A DNA stretch of 64,000 nt from an uncultured Pelagibacteraceae bacterium (GCA_902575835.1 CACGSX010000004.1:1-64000); one strand, 5' to 3'. Shown: positions 27,918 through 37,466, counted from the stretch's first letter. Program-made: numbers and translations. Notes: generated by a model from the letters alone, not told the origin.

Positions 27918-28490
27918 ATGGAAATATTTTTTTTATCACTTTTATCATATTTATTAGGTTCTATTCCTTTTGGTTTTTTATTAACAAAAATTTTTTTAAA
28001 AAAAGACATAAGAGAAACAGGATCGGGTAATATAGGCGCCACCAATGTTTTAAGAACTGGCAATAAATTTTTAGGTTACTCAACTTTATTACTAGACATT
28101 TTAAAAGCGGTTTTGCCAATAATTTATGTTAAGTTAAATTATCCAGAATTTATTTACATTTGTTCATTATCTGTTTTTTTAGGACATGTTTTTCCAATAT
28201 GGTTAAAATTTAAAGGTGGTAAAGGTGTTGCAACATATGTTGGAATTTTGATTATTTTAAATTATTTTTTGGGTATTGTTTTTGGTATTGTTTGGGTAAT
28301 TACATATTTAATTTCTAAATACTCATCATTAGGATCAATTCTTGGATCATTAAGTGTTCCTATTTTCATATTTTTTTATAGTAATGATAACATTATGTTT
28401 TACTTCATAATGTTTATTTTAATTTTTTACACTCATAGAGAAAACGTTAAACGCTTGATAAATAAAGAAGAAACTAAGACAAAAATTTAA
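27918..28490 (+). CDS. plsY: Acyl-phosphate:glycerol-3-phosphate acyltransferase PlsY
   Basis: Membrane enzyme that makes lysophosphatidate from acyl phosphate. About five hydrophobic helices in 190 aa. The three cytoplasmic motifs are present: GSIPFGFLLTK, SGNIGATNVLRTGNK and the glycine-rich HVFPIWLKFKGGKGVATY. It starts directly after the pyrC-like stop codon with no spacer. PlsX was not seen in this window. Confidence 0.94.
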   Translation: MEIFFLSLLSYLLGSIPFGFLLTKIFLKKDIRETGSGNIGATNVLRTGNKFLGYSTLLLDILKAVLPIIYVKLNYPEFIYICSLSVFLGHVFPIWLKFKGGKGVATYVGILIILNYFLGIVFGIVWVITYLISKYSSLGSILGSLSVPIFIFFYSNDNIMFYFIMFILIFYTHRENVKRLINKEETKTKI

Positions 28491-28494
28491 TAAT

Positions 28495-28510
28495 TTGACA
28501 GTTTAACTGT
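28495..28510 (+). promoter_or_regulatory. TTGACA box with inverted repeat before topA
   Basis: An exact -35 hexamer TTGACA (28495-28500) overlaps a perfect 6-1-6 inverted repeat ACAGTT-T-AACTGT (28498-28510), in the 40-base gap between plsY and topA. No convincing -10 follows at 16-18 bases (TACGTT is the best). It may be an operator or chance; topA could also be read from the upstream genes. Confidence 0.3.
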
Positions 28511-28530
28511 TTTAAGTACGTTCTCTAAAT

Positions 28531-31098
28531 ATGAATCTAGTAATTGTTGAGAGTCCAGCAAAAGCAAAAACAATTAATAAATATTTAGGATCAGATTATA
28601 CAGTTCTTGCAAGCTATGGACATATAAGAGATCTGCCTTCGAAAAATGGTTCTGTTGATCCTGAAAATGATTTTAAAATGATTTGGGAAGTAGATAGTTT
28701 TTCAAAAAAATATTTAAAAGAAATTACAGATAGTGCTAAAGATTCAAAAAAAATTATTCTAGCTACTGACCCTGATAGAGAAGGTGAAGCAATAGCCTGG
28801 CATGTAAAAGAGTTTCTTGAAGAAAAAAAATTATTAAAAAATAAAGAAGTTGAAAGAGTTGTTTTCAACGAAATAACAAAAAAAGCAGTTACAAATGGAA
28901 TAGATAATCCAAGAAAAATAGAGCCACATTTAGTTGATGCTTATATGGCAAGAAGAGCTCTAGATTATCTAGTAGGTTTTAATATCTCCCCCATTCTATG
29001 GACAAAATTACCAGGTTCTAAATCTGCTGGTCGAGTTCAGTCTGTAGCTCTAAGACTTTTAACCGAAAGAGAACAGGAAATAGAAGTTTTTCAACCTAAA
29101 GAATTTTGGACTTTAAATATAATTTTTAAAAATAACAAAAATGAAAAAATAAATACAACTATTTCACAATTAGATGGAAATAAGGTTGAGAAATTTTCAT
29201 TTAAAAACAAACAAGATATTAACGACGCTTTATCAAAAATAAAAAATAAAAAATATAATATAACAGATATAAGTTCAAAAACTTATAACAGAAATCCATC
29301 AGGACCTTTTACTACATCGACATTACAACAAACAGCATCGAGTAAACTTGGTTTTGGAGCATCAAGGACAATGCAAATTGCTCAAAGACTATATCAAGGA
29401 ATTGATATTGAAGGTGAGACCGTAGGATTAATTACTTATATGAGAACAGATGGAACTAATATTTCAAAAGATGCGATAACATCTTTCAGAGATTTTATAA
29501 TGCAGAATTATGGTGATAAATATTTACCAGAACAACCTCTAAATTATAGTGGCAAAAAAGCAAAGAATGCTCAAGAAGCTCACGAAGCTATACGTCCAAC
29601 AGAAATAATTCGAAAACCAGAAGATATGAAAAAATACTTAAGCACTGATCAATATAAACTTTATAATTTAATATGGTCTAGATCTTTATCATCACAAATG
29701 CAGTCAGCTAAATTTGATAGAAAAACTATTACCATCAACTCAGATGATGATAAAAATATATTCAAAGCTAGTGGTTCAACATTAAAATTTGATGGTTTCC
29801 TTAAACTATATAAGATCAATGAAAATGATGATGACAATGAAAATATTTTGCCAGATGTTGAAAAAGGTGATGTAATGTTTGAAGATCATATTGATGAACA
29901 GCACTATACGCAACCACCACCTAGATATTCAGAGGCAAGTCTAGTTAAAAAATTAGAGGAGCTAGGAATTGGAAGACCATCTACTTATGCAAGTATTATT
30001 TCAGTAATAGCTAATAGAGGTTATGCTGACATAAATAATAAAAGATTTTTCCCAACCGATAGAGGGAAATTACTTTCTGCATTTTTAGAAAAATTATTTA
30101 CCAAATATGTTGATTATGATTTTACTGCAAAATTAGAAGATCAATTAGATGATATAACTTCAGGTAAAGAAAATTGGATAAAAGTTTTAGAGAATTTTTG
30201 GAAAGACTTTAATTCTAATGTTTCAGGTGTGAAAGAAAAAAGGACCAGAGAAGTATTAGACCTATTAAATGAAAGTCTTGGATCACTAATATTTGAGGTC
30301 GATAAGGATGGAAATATTGATAGAAAATGCAAGCTTTGTGAATCTGGGCAATTAAGTTTAAAAAATAGTTTTAGAGGTGGTGCTTTTATTGGGTGTTCAA
30401 ATTATCCAAACTGCAAATTTACAAGACCACTATCAAAATCTAAAGCAGCACAACAATTGACACTAGCAGAACCTAAATTCATTGGAAAAAATGATAAAGG
30501 TAAAGATATTTATCTTAAAAATGGAAGATTTGGCCCATATTTGCAATTTGAAAAAGAAATCATAGAGGAAGATGAAAAAACTAAAAAGAAAAAAAGAAAA
30601 TTAAAGAAAGAAGAAAATAATTTAAAAAATGTTTCTATCCCTAAAGGAATTGAGATTGAAAATCTTGATTTAGAAAAGGCAAAATACTTATGCTCATTAC
30701 CATTAAGTTTAGGTAAAAATCCTGAAAATGACAAAGATATTACTGTGAATGTTGGAAGATTCGGTCCTTACCTTAAATGTGAAAATAAATCTGCTAGACT
30801 AGAAAATGTGGACGAATTATTCACAATTGGATTAAATAGAGCTGTTACATTAATTGCTGAAGCTAAACCAGGAAGAATTTCATCATCTATGATAAAAGAT
30901 TTAGGAGAGCACCCTGAAGATAAAAAGCCAGTTAGAGTCATGAAAGGTCAGTATGGACCTTACATTAAATACAAATCTTTAAACGCGACTATACCTGAAG
31001 AAAAAGATCCTGTTGAATTAACTATGGAAGAAGCATTAATTTTAATTGAGAAAAGAAAAGAATACGATAGAAATAAAAAGAAAAAGAAAGGCAAATAA
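28531..31098 (+). CDS. topA: DNA topoisomerase I
   Basis: Type IA topoisomerase that relaxes negative supercoils. TOPRIM domain: LVIVESPAKAKTINKYLG at the N-terminus and ATDPDREGEAIAWHV near 85. The active-site Tyr is Y303 in GLITYMRTDGTN. One zinc ribbon, CKLCESGQLSLKNSF followed by CSNYPNC, lies near residues 598-630. After it come Topo_C-type repeats, each with a G-(R/Q)-(F/Y)-G-P-Y core (GRFGPYLQFE, GRFGPYLKCE, GQYGPYIKYK), then a Lys-rich tail. At 855 aa it fits the family. Its stop shares a base with the next gene (TAATG). Confidence 0.97.
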   Translation: MNLVIVESPAKAKTINKYLGSDYTVLASYGHIRDLPSKNGSVDPENDFKMIWEVDSFSKKYLKEITDSAKDSKKIILATDPDREGEAIAWHVKEFLEEKKLLKNKEVERVVFNEITKKAVTNGIDNPRKIEPHLVDAYMARRALDYLVGFNISPILWTKLPGSKSAGRVQSVALRLLTEREQEIEVFQPKEFWTLNIIFKNNKNEKINTTISQLDGNKVEKFSFKNKQDINDALSKIKNKKYNITDISSKTYNRNPSGPFTTSTLQQTASSKLGFGASRTMQIAQRLYQGIDIEGETVGLITYMRTDGTNISKDAITSFRDFIMQNYGDKYLPEQPLNYSGKKAKNAQEAHEAIRPTEIIRKPEDMKKYLSTDQYKLYNLIWSRSLSSQMQSAKFDRKTITINSDDDKNIFKASGSTLKFDGFLKLYKINENDDDNENILPDVEKGDVMFEDHIDEQHYTQPPPRYSEASLVKKLEELGIGRPSTYASIISVIANRGYADINNKRFFPTDRGKLLSAFLEKLFTKYVDYDFTAKLEDQLDDITSGKENWIKVLENFWKDFNSNVSGVKEKRTREVLDLLNESLGSLIFEVDKDGNIDRKCKLCESGQLSLKNSFRGGAFIGCSNYPNCKFTRPLSKSKAAQQLTLAEPKFIGKNDKGKDIYLKNGRFGPYLQFEKEIIEEDEKTKKKKRKLKKEENNLKNVSIPKGIEIENLDLEKAKYLCSLPLSLGKNPENDKDITVNVGRFGPYLKCENKSARLENVDELFTIGLNRAVTLIAEAKPGRISSSMIKDLGEHPEDKKPVRVMKGQYGPYIKYKSLNATIPEEKDPVELTMEEALILIEKRKEYDRNKKKKKGK

Positions 31099-31559
31099 TG
31101 TCGGCAGATGAAAATTTAAAGAATTTAAATATCAAATTACCAAAAGCTAATAATCCTGTTGGATCATATGCTGCTACAAGAATATCTGGAAATTTACTAT
31201 ACATATCTGGTCAAATATCAATTGATGAGAATGGAAAATTAATTAAGGGAAAACTTGGAAAAGATTTTAATACTGAACAAGGTTATGAGGCAGCTAAAAG
31301 ATGTGCATTAAGTATAATATCCCAAGCAAAAAAAGCATGTGGTGATGATTTATCCAAAATTAAATCATGTTTAAAACTTACTGGATATGTTAATTCTACT
31401 GATGATTTTACTGAGCAACCAAAAGTCATAAATGGAGCCTCAGATCTAATAAAAAGTATATTTGATGAAGCTGGCTCGCATGCAAGAGCTGCTGTCAGCA
31501 CTAATAGTCTTCCATTGGGTGTTGCAGTTGAAGTTGATGCAATATTTGATCTTAATTAA
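31098..31559 (+). CDS. RidA/YjgF-family protein
   Basis: 153-aa member of the RidA superfamily. GNLLYISGQISIDENGKL near residue 35 and the C-terminal HARAAVSTNSLPLGVAVEVDAIFDL match, including the Arg that in active RidA proteins holds the carboxylate of reactive enamines/imines. The central part is longer than in true RidA (about 128 aa), closer to the YjgF-like subgroup of larger proteins, so deamination of 2-aminoacrylate is likely but not certain. Translationally coupled to topA; its stop abuts the convergent ugd stop with no spacer. Confidence 0.85.
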   Translation: MSADENLKNLNIKLPKANNPVGSYAATRISGNLLYISGQISIDENGKLIKGKLGKDFNTEQGYEAAKRCALSIISQAKKACGDDLSKIKSCLKLTGYVNSTDDFTEQPKVINGASDLIKSIFDEAGSHARAAVSTNSLPLGVAVEVDAIFDLN

Positions 31560-32849
31560 TTATCTACCAATACTAAAATAATTTATTTTATTTTTTTTCA
31601 TTTCAGAAGTTGAGTAAAGATTTCTCATATCAAAAACTTTAAAGTTTCTTTTTTTTGTTATTTTTTTAAAGTTGATTTGTTTAAATTCATTCCATTCTGT
31701 ATGAATAATTATTAAATCTGCACTTTTACAAGCATCTTTTACATTTTCAAAAAAATTTATATTTTTAGATTTAAATTCCTTTTTCTTACCTGTTGGTTCA
31801 TAATAATTTATATATGCACCTTTTCTTGATAAAGCTGGTATCATTTTTAATGAAGAAGATTCTCTCATATCGTCAGTGCCAGGTTTAAAAGTGACGCCCA
31901 AAAATGTAATATTTTTATGTTTAATTTTATTATTCATTATTTTGTTAATTTTATTTAATAATAAATTAGATCTTTTATCATTTGAATTAATTACAGATTT
32001 TACAACTGAAAGATTTGTTTTAAACATTCGGCCAGTTGAAACAAGTGCCCTTGTATCCTTTGGAAAACATGATCCACCATAAGCAGGTCCGGCACGTAGA
32101 AATCTGCTCCCAATTCTTTCATCTAAACCCATACCAATTGCAACATCTTTAACGTCTATGTTTGATTTCTCACATAAATTCGCTATTTCATTAATAAATG
32201 TAATTTTAGTCGCTAAAAAAGCGTTTGATGCATATTTAATTAATTCAGCTGATCTTCTAGAAGTATGAAAATATCTTCCACCCTTCTTAATTAAAGGAAG
32301 ATATAATTTTTTCATAATTTTATTTGCTTTGTTACTACCAGTGCCTACTACAACTCTATCTGGAAATTGAAAATCTCTTATAGCTTCACCTTCTCTTAAA
32401 AATTCTGGATTAGATACAACATCAAACTTATTTTTATTTTTATTTGATTTTAAGATTTTTGTAATTTTATCACCTGTCGTAACAGGGACAGTAGATTTAG
32501 TAACTATTATTTTATACCTGTTAAGATTAGACTTTATACTTTTGGTAACATTAAATACATATTTCAAATCAGCTTTATTATTTTTGGTAGGAGTACCAAC
32601 GCAAATAAATATGATATCTGATTTTTTTATTGAACCAGAAATATCTGATGTAAATGAAAGTCTGTTTTTTTTTAAATTTCTTACAACTAATTCTTGAAGA
32701 CCAGGTTCATAAATTGGCATTATTCCTTTATTTAATTTTTCTATAATTTCTCTGTTAATATCAACACATGTAACTTTATTACCTAAGTCAGAAAAACAAG
32801 CCCCACTAACTAAACCAACATAACCGGATCCTATAATGCAAATTTTCAT
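31560..32849 (-). CDS. ugd: UDP-glucose 6-dehydrogenase
   Basis: Oxidises UDP-glucose to UDP-glucuronate with NAD+. N-terminal Rossmann motif GSGYVGLVSGACFSDLGN (residues 7-24); the catalytic Cys is in the motif AYGGSCFPKDTRAL (about 255-268); PEFLREGEAIRDF and GVTFKPGTDDMRESSSL are also standard. 429 aa, normal. It follows galU with a 4-base overlap (ATGA type), so UDP-glucose is made and oxidised by the same transcript, presumably for surface polysaccharide or glycolipid. Confidence 0.95.
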   Translation of the reverse strand: MKICIIGSGYVGLVSGACFSDLGNKVTCVDINREIIEKLNKGIMPIYEPGLQELVVRNLKKNRLSFTSDISGSIKKSDIIFICVGTPTKNNKADLKYVFNVTKSIKSNLNRYKIIVTKSTVPVTTGDKITKILKSNKNKNKFDVVSNPEFLREGEAIRDFQFPDRVVVGTGSNKANKIMKKLYLPLIKKGGRYFHTSRRSAELIKYASNAFLATKITFINEIANLCEKSNIDVKDVAIGMGLDERIGSRFLRAGPAYGGSCFPKDTRALVSTGRMFKTNLSVVKSVINSNDKRSNLLLNKINKIMNNKIKHKNITFLGVTFKPGTDDMRESSSLKMIPALSRKGAYINYYEPTGKKKEFKSKNINFFENVKDACKSADLIIIHTEWNEFKQINFKKITKKRNFKVFDMRNLYSTSEMKKNKINYFSIGR

Positions 32850-33661
32850 AGCTTAGAAATTTCAATTCCAGATTTAATAAAACCATTCATAGATCCACAA
32901 TCTAAGTAATTACCTTTAAATTTATGTCCGATAAATAAATATTGATCTAATATCATTCGTCTTATTGCATCTGTAATATGTATTTCACCACCTTTACCTT
33001 TTTTTTGATTTTTTAGATAATGAAAAATGTTCTTTGATAATATGTATCTACCTATTACTGCGTTATTTGAGGGAGCATCTTTAGTATTAGGTTTTTCAAT
33101 TACATCTGCAATTTTAAAATTTAATTTGTCAATATTTTTATTAATTGAATAAATTCCCCAACGATCTACATTATTTTTTTCAACTTTCATGCTGGCCATT
33201 ACAGATCCTTTTAATTTTTTATGAATTTTTATCATATTTTTTGAACAATTCTTTTTCATAATTAAATCATCAGGTAACAACATTAAAAAGTAATTATTTT
33301 TTATAAACTTTTTAGTTTTAAGTACAGCATCACCAGTTCCCATGGGTTTATTTTGATAAACAAATTTAATTTTTTTTCTGTAAAAAAGGATTTTTTTGTA
33401 CTCTTTAATTATTCTGGGATCTTTCTTTTTTTTTATTATTGATTTGTAAAAATTATCATTATTGAAATATTTCTTTATCATCTCTTTTTTTTTCGAAATT
33501 ATAAAAATTATTTCGCTTATACCAGCCTCAATACATTCATCTAAAATATACTCAATTCCTGGTTTTCCATTTATTGGAAGCAGTTCTTTAGGAAAAACAC
33601 TTGTCAAAGGTAGCAAACGTGTGCCCAAACCAGCAAGGGGAATAATAGCTTGTTTAATCAT
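32846..33661 (-). CDS. galU: UTP-glucose-1-phosphate uridylyltransferase
   Basis: Nucleotidyltransferase making UDP-glucose. AIIPLAGLGTRLLPLT at the N-terminus with KELLPINGKPGIEYILDECIEAG, then the substrate motif VYQNKPMGTGDAVLK and LPDDLIM mark GalU. NPEY-like Lys region is seen in VIEKPNTKDAPSNNAVIGRYIL. At 271 aa it is slightly short compared with about 290-300 but all motifs are present. It is divergent from panC across 34 bases. Confidence 0.94.
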   Translation of the reverse strand: MIKQAIIPLAGLGTRLLPLTSVFPKELLPINGKPGIEYILDECIEAGISEIIFIISKKKEMIKKYFNNDNFYKSIIKKKKDPRIIKEYKKILFYRKKIKFVYQNKPMGTGDAVLKTKKFIKNNYFLMLLPDDLIMKKNCSKNMIKIHKKLKGSVMASMKVEKNNVDRWGIYSINKNIDKLNFKIADVIEKPNTKDAPSNNAVIGRYILSKNIFHYLKNQKKGKGGEIHITDAIRRMILDQYLFIGHKFKGNYLDCGSMNGFIKSGIEISKL

Positions 33662-33675
33662 TAAGATGTTTTACT

Positions 33676-33681
33676 TATAAT
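33676..33681 (+). promoter_or_regulatory. Candidate -10 box for panC
   Basis: Exact TATAAT in the 34-base divergent galU/panC gap, 14 bases before the panC ATG. The best -35 at 17-base spacing (TTTAAT, 33653-33658) is weak and lies inside galU. Transcript leader would be under 10 bases. Confidence 0.4.
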
Positions 33682-33695
33682 CATATTTATTAAAA

Positions 33696-34499
33696 ATGAA
33701 AATTTTAAAAAATGTTTTTGAACTAAATAAGGCAATAAAAAATTACAAAAATGTCGGATTTGTACCTACAATGGGTGGAATTCATAAAGGCCATGTATCT
33801 TTAATAAAAATTTCACAAAAAAATAACAAAGAAACAATAGTAAGTATTTTTGTCAATCCAACCCAATTTAATCAAAAAAAAGATTTTAAAAATTACCCTA
33901 GAAATATAAAGAAAGACATTTCAATATTAAAAAAACTCAAAGTTAATTATTTGTTTTTTCCAGAGGTCAAAGAAATTTATAAAAAAAAAATGAAAAGTTT
34001 TAAACTTAATAAATCTGACGAGATTCTGTGTGCTAAATACAGAAAAGGACACTTTGAGGGCGTGTTAAATGTGATGAATAGATTGCTATCTATTGTTAAA
34101 TCTAAGCATGTTTTTATGGGTGAAAAAGATTATCAACAATACATGTTAATAAAAAAAATATTAGGTAAAAAATATAAAACAAATATTGTTGGATGTCCCA
34201 CCATTAGAGAAAGTAATAAAATTGCTTTATCTACAAGAAATAAATTATTAAAAAAATCATCTATAAAAATAGCCTCAAAAATAGCTATCAAATTGGATAA
34301 ATTAAAAAAATTATCAAAAAAGAATAAATTTATAGATTTGTCAAAATACAAATATGAACTTGAAAATAAATTTAAGATTAAAATTGATTATCTTGAATTT
34401 AGAGATGAAAAAAAAATGAAATTAGATAATTTTAATTCTAAATATAGACTATTTATTGCCTATCACATTAATGGAGTAAGATTGATTGATAATTTTTGA
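33696..34499 (+). CDS. panC: Pantothenate synthetase
   Basis: ATP-dependent ligase joining pantoate and beta-alanine. The nucleotidyltransferase motif reads VPTMGGIHKGHVSLI (about 23-37), with HKGH in place of the common HEGH. IFVNPTQFNQKKDFKNYPR, FMGEKDYQQYMLIKKI and CPTIRESNKIALSTRNKLL are the other conserved blocks. 267 aa, a little short. It stands alone between divergent galU and convergent mgtE; panB and panD are not in this window. The stop codon abuts the mgtE stop with no spacer. Confidence 0.92.
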   Translation: MKILKNVFELNKAIKNYKNVGFVPTMGGIHKGHVSLIKISQKNNKETIVSIFVNPTQFNQKKDFKNYPRNIKKDISILKKLKVNYLFFPEVKEIYKKKMKSFKLNKSDEILCAKYRKGHFEGVLNVMNRLLSIVKSKHVFMGEKDYQQYMLIKKILGKKYKTNIVGCPTIRESNKIALSTRNKLLKKSSIKIASKIAIKLDKLKKLSKKNKFIDLSKYKYELENKFKIKIDYLEFRDEKKMKLDNFNSKYRLFIAYHINGVRLIDNF

Positions 34500-35873
34500 T
34501 TATAAAAAATAAGCTCCTACACCCAAGAAAGATACAAATCCAATTACATCTGTTATTGTTGTAACAAATACACTAGAAGAAATTGCAGGATCAATTTTCA
34601 TTTTATTTAATGTAACTGGTACTAAAATACCAAAAAGACCAGCAACTATCATGGTTAAAATCATTGAAATTGAAATTATTAAGGAGAGCTGAATATCATT
34701 AAACCATAGTTGAACTATCAAAGAACTTATAATTGCAAAAATAACTCCATTTAAAACTCCAATATTAAATTCTTTAATAATATTATTCGTAAAATTATTT
34801 TTTGTTAAATCCTGTGTTGCTAAAGATCTTACTGTGACAGCTAATGTCTGCATGCCAGCGTTACCACCCATTGATGCAACGATTGGCATTAAAAAAGCTA
34901 GTACTACCATTTGCTCTATAGTGGCACCAAATAAACTAATGCAATATGTTGCTAGAAAAGCAGTAAACAAGTTTAATAACAACCAATTAAATCTTCTCTT
35001 AGTTTTTGTTATTACTCCGTCAGTTATTTCTTCGTCACCTACTCCAGCTAATCTAAGTACGTCCTCTTCAGCTTCCTCTTTTAATACTGTTAAAACATCG
35101 TCATAAGCTATCATTCCAACTAGTTTATTAGACTTATCTACTACAGCTGCTGAACTCAAATTATAATTTTCAAATAAATTACCAACTTCCTCTCTATCCA
35201 TATCAACTGGTATTAAGGTTTGAGATTCAGCCATTATAGACATCATTTTTGTATCTCTTGGAGTTCTTAATACTCTTGATGAAGGAACTGTACCAATAGG
35301 TTTGAATTCTTGATCAACTATAAATATTTCTAGAAATTCCTCAGGAAGTTCTTTATTTTCTCTTAGATAGTCTATAGTTTGTCCTACAGACCAGTTGCTT
35401 GGTATAGCGGTAAATTCACGCTGCATTAATCTAGCAGCAGAATCTTCTGGATAACTTAGACTTTCAAGTAATGCAAATCGGTCTTTTGGAGGTAATGAGC
35501 TAAGGATTGTATTTTTATCTTTTTCATCTACATTTTCTAAAATCTTAATTGCATCATCTGACTCTAAATTTTTTAGGATGTTAACTATTGAATCTGATGA
35601 TAGATAAGCAATCATCTCTGACTGAATTGACTCATTTAATTCAATAAAAACTTCAGGATCAACTTTGAAACTATTTAATTTTATTAAATTTTCTCTATCA
35701 TTTTGGCTTAAATGTTCAATTATGTCAGCAGCATCTGCTGGATGCATAGCATTGAACGAATTTGTAATAAATCCAGCATCATTTGAGGCAATTTTATCTG
35801 TGACAACTTTGATAAATTCTTTGTTAAATTCAAAGTTAACTTTTTTATCTTTTATTTTTTTCACTATAGTCAT
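34500..35873 (-). CDS. mgtE: Magnesium transporter MgtE
   Basis: Mg2+ channel gated by cytosolic Mg2+. The 457-aa protein has an N-terminal helical domain (about 25-135) with HPADAADIIEHL, a CBS pair (about 140-260) with GTVPSSRVLRTP and DKSNKLVGMIAYDD, and about five membrane helices at the C-terminus. The pore segment PIVASMGGNAGMQTLAVTVRSLA is strictly of the family. No Mg2+-sensing leader is visible: the gap to lipB is only 61 bases. Confidence 0.95.
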   Translation of the reverse strand: MTIVKKIKDKKVNFEFNKEFIKVVTDKIASNDAGFITNSFNAMHPADAADIIEHLSQNDRENLIKLNSFKVDPEVFIELNESIQSEMIAYLSSDSIVNILKNLESDDAIKILENVDEKDKNTILSSLPPKDRFALLESLSYPEDSAARLMQREFTAIPSNWSVGQTIDYLRENKELPEEFLEIFIVDQEFKPIGTVPSSRVLRTPRDTKMMSIMAESQTLIPVDMDREEVGNLFENYNLSSAAVVDKSNKLVGMIAYDDVLTVLKEEAEEDVLRLAGVGDEEITDGVITKTKRRFNWLLLNLFTAFLATYCISLFGATIEQMVVLAFLMPIVASMGGNAGMQTLAVTVRSLATQDLTKNNFTNNIIKEFNIGVLNGVIFAIISSLIVQLWFNDIQLSLIISISMILTMIVAGLFGILVPVTLNKMKIDPAISSSVFVTTITDVIGFVSFLGVGAYFL

Positions 35874-35934
35874 AAAATTTACCTATAATTTAGTTGGCAC
35901 TATTAATACAAAATAAAAATAATACAAATTTATA

Positions 35935-36558
35935 ATGACAATAGAGATCAAAAAGTCAGTAAAACCAATAAAATATGAAACTGCGATAGATATACTTGAA
36001 GATAGATTGGAGCAAATCAAAGAAAATAAAAATAAAGAACTTATTTGGATACTTGAACATGAAGAGATTTATACAGGTGGAACAAGTTTTAATGATAATG
36101 AGATTTTAGACAAATCTATAAACTTTATTAAAACGAATAGAGGAGGAAAAATAACATATCATGGTCCTGGTCAATTGGTTTTTTATTTTGTGATTGACTT
36201 AAACAAAAGAGGAAAGAATATAAAAAAAATTATAACTGCAATTGAAAAGACTATTATAAATACTCTAAAAAATTACGATATAAAGTGTTTTGCTGATAGA
36301 AAAAATATTGGAATTTGGTTTGAGCACAAATCTGGTAAATTAGATAAAATTGCAGCTATAGGCATAAAGGTAAAGAAGTGGATTGCTTATCACGGTTTTG
36401 CTTTAAATATTTCTAATGATCTTAATGTATATAAAAAGATAGTTCCTTGCGGAATTAGAGATAGAGGGGTTTCAAATTTAAATAATATTAAAAAACAAAA
36501 TTATAAAAATATTGAGAATGATTTGATAAAAAATTTTTTATCAAATATTAAAAATTAA
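35935..36558 (+). CDS. lipB: Octanoyl-[acyl carrier protein]:protein N-octanoyltransferase
   Basis: Attaches octanoate from ACP to lipoyl domains, first step of lipoate synthesis. [20 protein letters not shown] (68-86) is the LipB signature; catalytic K138 in KIAAIGIKV and C172 in VPCGI are present. 207 aa, normal. The last 11 bases overlap rluC on the other strand, and a 26-base perfect palindrome covers the end of its coding region. Confidence 0.95.
   Translation: MTIEIKKSVKPIKYETAIDILEDRLEQIKENKNKELIWILEHEEIYTGGTSFNDNEILDKSINFIKTNRGGKITYHGPGQLVFYFVIDLNKRGKNIKKIITAIEKTIINTLKNYDIKCFADRKNIGIWFEHKSGKLDKIAAIGIKVKKWIAYHGFALNISNDLNVYKKIVPCGIRDRGVSNLNNIKKQNYKNIENDLIKNFLSNIKN
36521..36546. terminator. 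26-base perfect AT palindrome inside the end of lipB
   Basis: Perfect palindrome of two 13-base arms, each ATTTGATAAAAAA or its complement, just before the lipB stop and next to the rluC stop. It can fold as a hairpin in either transcript and contains only one G-C pair per arm. It may serve as a bidirectional transcript end for two convergent overlapping genes; no separate T-run follows, so classical intrinsic termination is doubtful. Confidence 0.35.
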
Positions 36559-37456
36559 GTCTTTTTGTTTTTAACATATTTCTAAAATAATCTGGAGGAG
36601 TGGCTCTAAAAGTATATTTTTTCTCATTTATTTTAAATTTTATTTCATAAGAATGTAACATTAGATTTTTATTATTTATTTTTGAGTTATTTGTTGAATT
36701 ATATTTTTTATCACCAATAATGGAGTTTCCTAAATTAAATAATTGTTTTCTTAGTTGGTGTTTTCTCCCTGTAATTGGATTTAACTGAATGAAGGTTGCA
36801 TTATTATTTTTATCTAAAATTTCATATTTTGTTTCAGCTTTTTCAACAATTTTTTTTTTATTTTCAAATCTTATCAAATTATCTTTTATAACACCTTTAT
36901 CGATTAAAATTAATTCACCATTACATATTGCTAAATAGGTTTTATAAACCTTTCTTAATCTAAAAAGTGAAGTGAGCAGTTGGGCTGTTTCCCTATTCTT
37001 TGCAATTATAAAAACGCCAGAAGTATCCTTATCTAATCTGTGTACGGAGTAAGGCTTCTCATCTCTAAATAAATTACTTTTCGCAAATATATCAATTATA
37101 TTCTTTTTAGATTTTGTACCACCCTGTACTGAAATTCCAGATTGTTTATTTAGAACAACAAAATTGTCATTATTTTCAATAATTAAATCTTCATTTTCTT
37201 TTATAATTTCATTACTAGGATTATATTTTTCTTTTTTTTGTTTTATAATATTTTTAAATTCAAAGTTATATAATTCGATTTTATCGTTATATTGAATTTT
37301 TTTTGAGCTTTTAATTTTTTTTTTATTTAATTTAATTTTTCCATTTCTTAGGTTTTTTTCAATTAGACTTTGCGGAATTTGACCAAAGTAATTTCTTAAA
37401 AATCTATCAATTCGCATACCATCGAACGTTTTATCAACGTTTAATAGTTTTTTCAT
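36548..37456 (-). CDS. rluC: Ribosomal large subunit pseudouridine synthase (RluC/RluD family)
   Basis: Converts specific uridines of 23S rRNA to pseudouridine. An N-terminal S4 RNA-binding domain (about 14-60: [15 protein letters not shown] and [13 protein letters not shown]) precedes the RluA-type catalytic domain. Catalytic Asp is D142 in [27 protein letters not shown] and IIGDKKY follow. 302 aa, near normal. RluC rather than RluD is a guess from overall resemblance and is not proven. It lies 10 bases downstream of rplQ on the same strand. Confidence 0.85.
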   Translation of the reverse strand: MKKLLNVDKTFDGMRIDRFLRNYFGQIPQSLIEKNLRNGKIKLNKKKIKSSKKIQYNDKIELYNFEFKNIIKQKKEKYNPSNEIIKENEDLIIENNDNFVVLNKQSGISVQGGTKSKKNIIDIFAKSNLFRDEKPYSVHRLDKDTSGVFIIAKNRETAQLLTSLFRLRKVYKTYLAICNGELILIDKGVIKDNLIRFENKKKIVEKAETKYEILDKNNNATFIQLNPITGRKHQLRKQLFNLGNSIIGDKKYNSTNNSKINNKNLMLHSYEIKFKINEKKYTFRATPPDYFRNMLKTKRLNF

Positions 37457-37466
37457 TTATCTAACT

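Noticed and set aside
31581-31605. AAAATAA/TTATTTT repeat followed by a T-run downstream of the RidA-like gene
   Set aside because: All-AT stem with almost no loop inside the ugd coding sequence; indistinguishable from low-complexity DNA, although it could help end the transcript.
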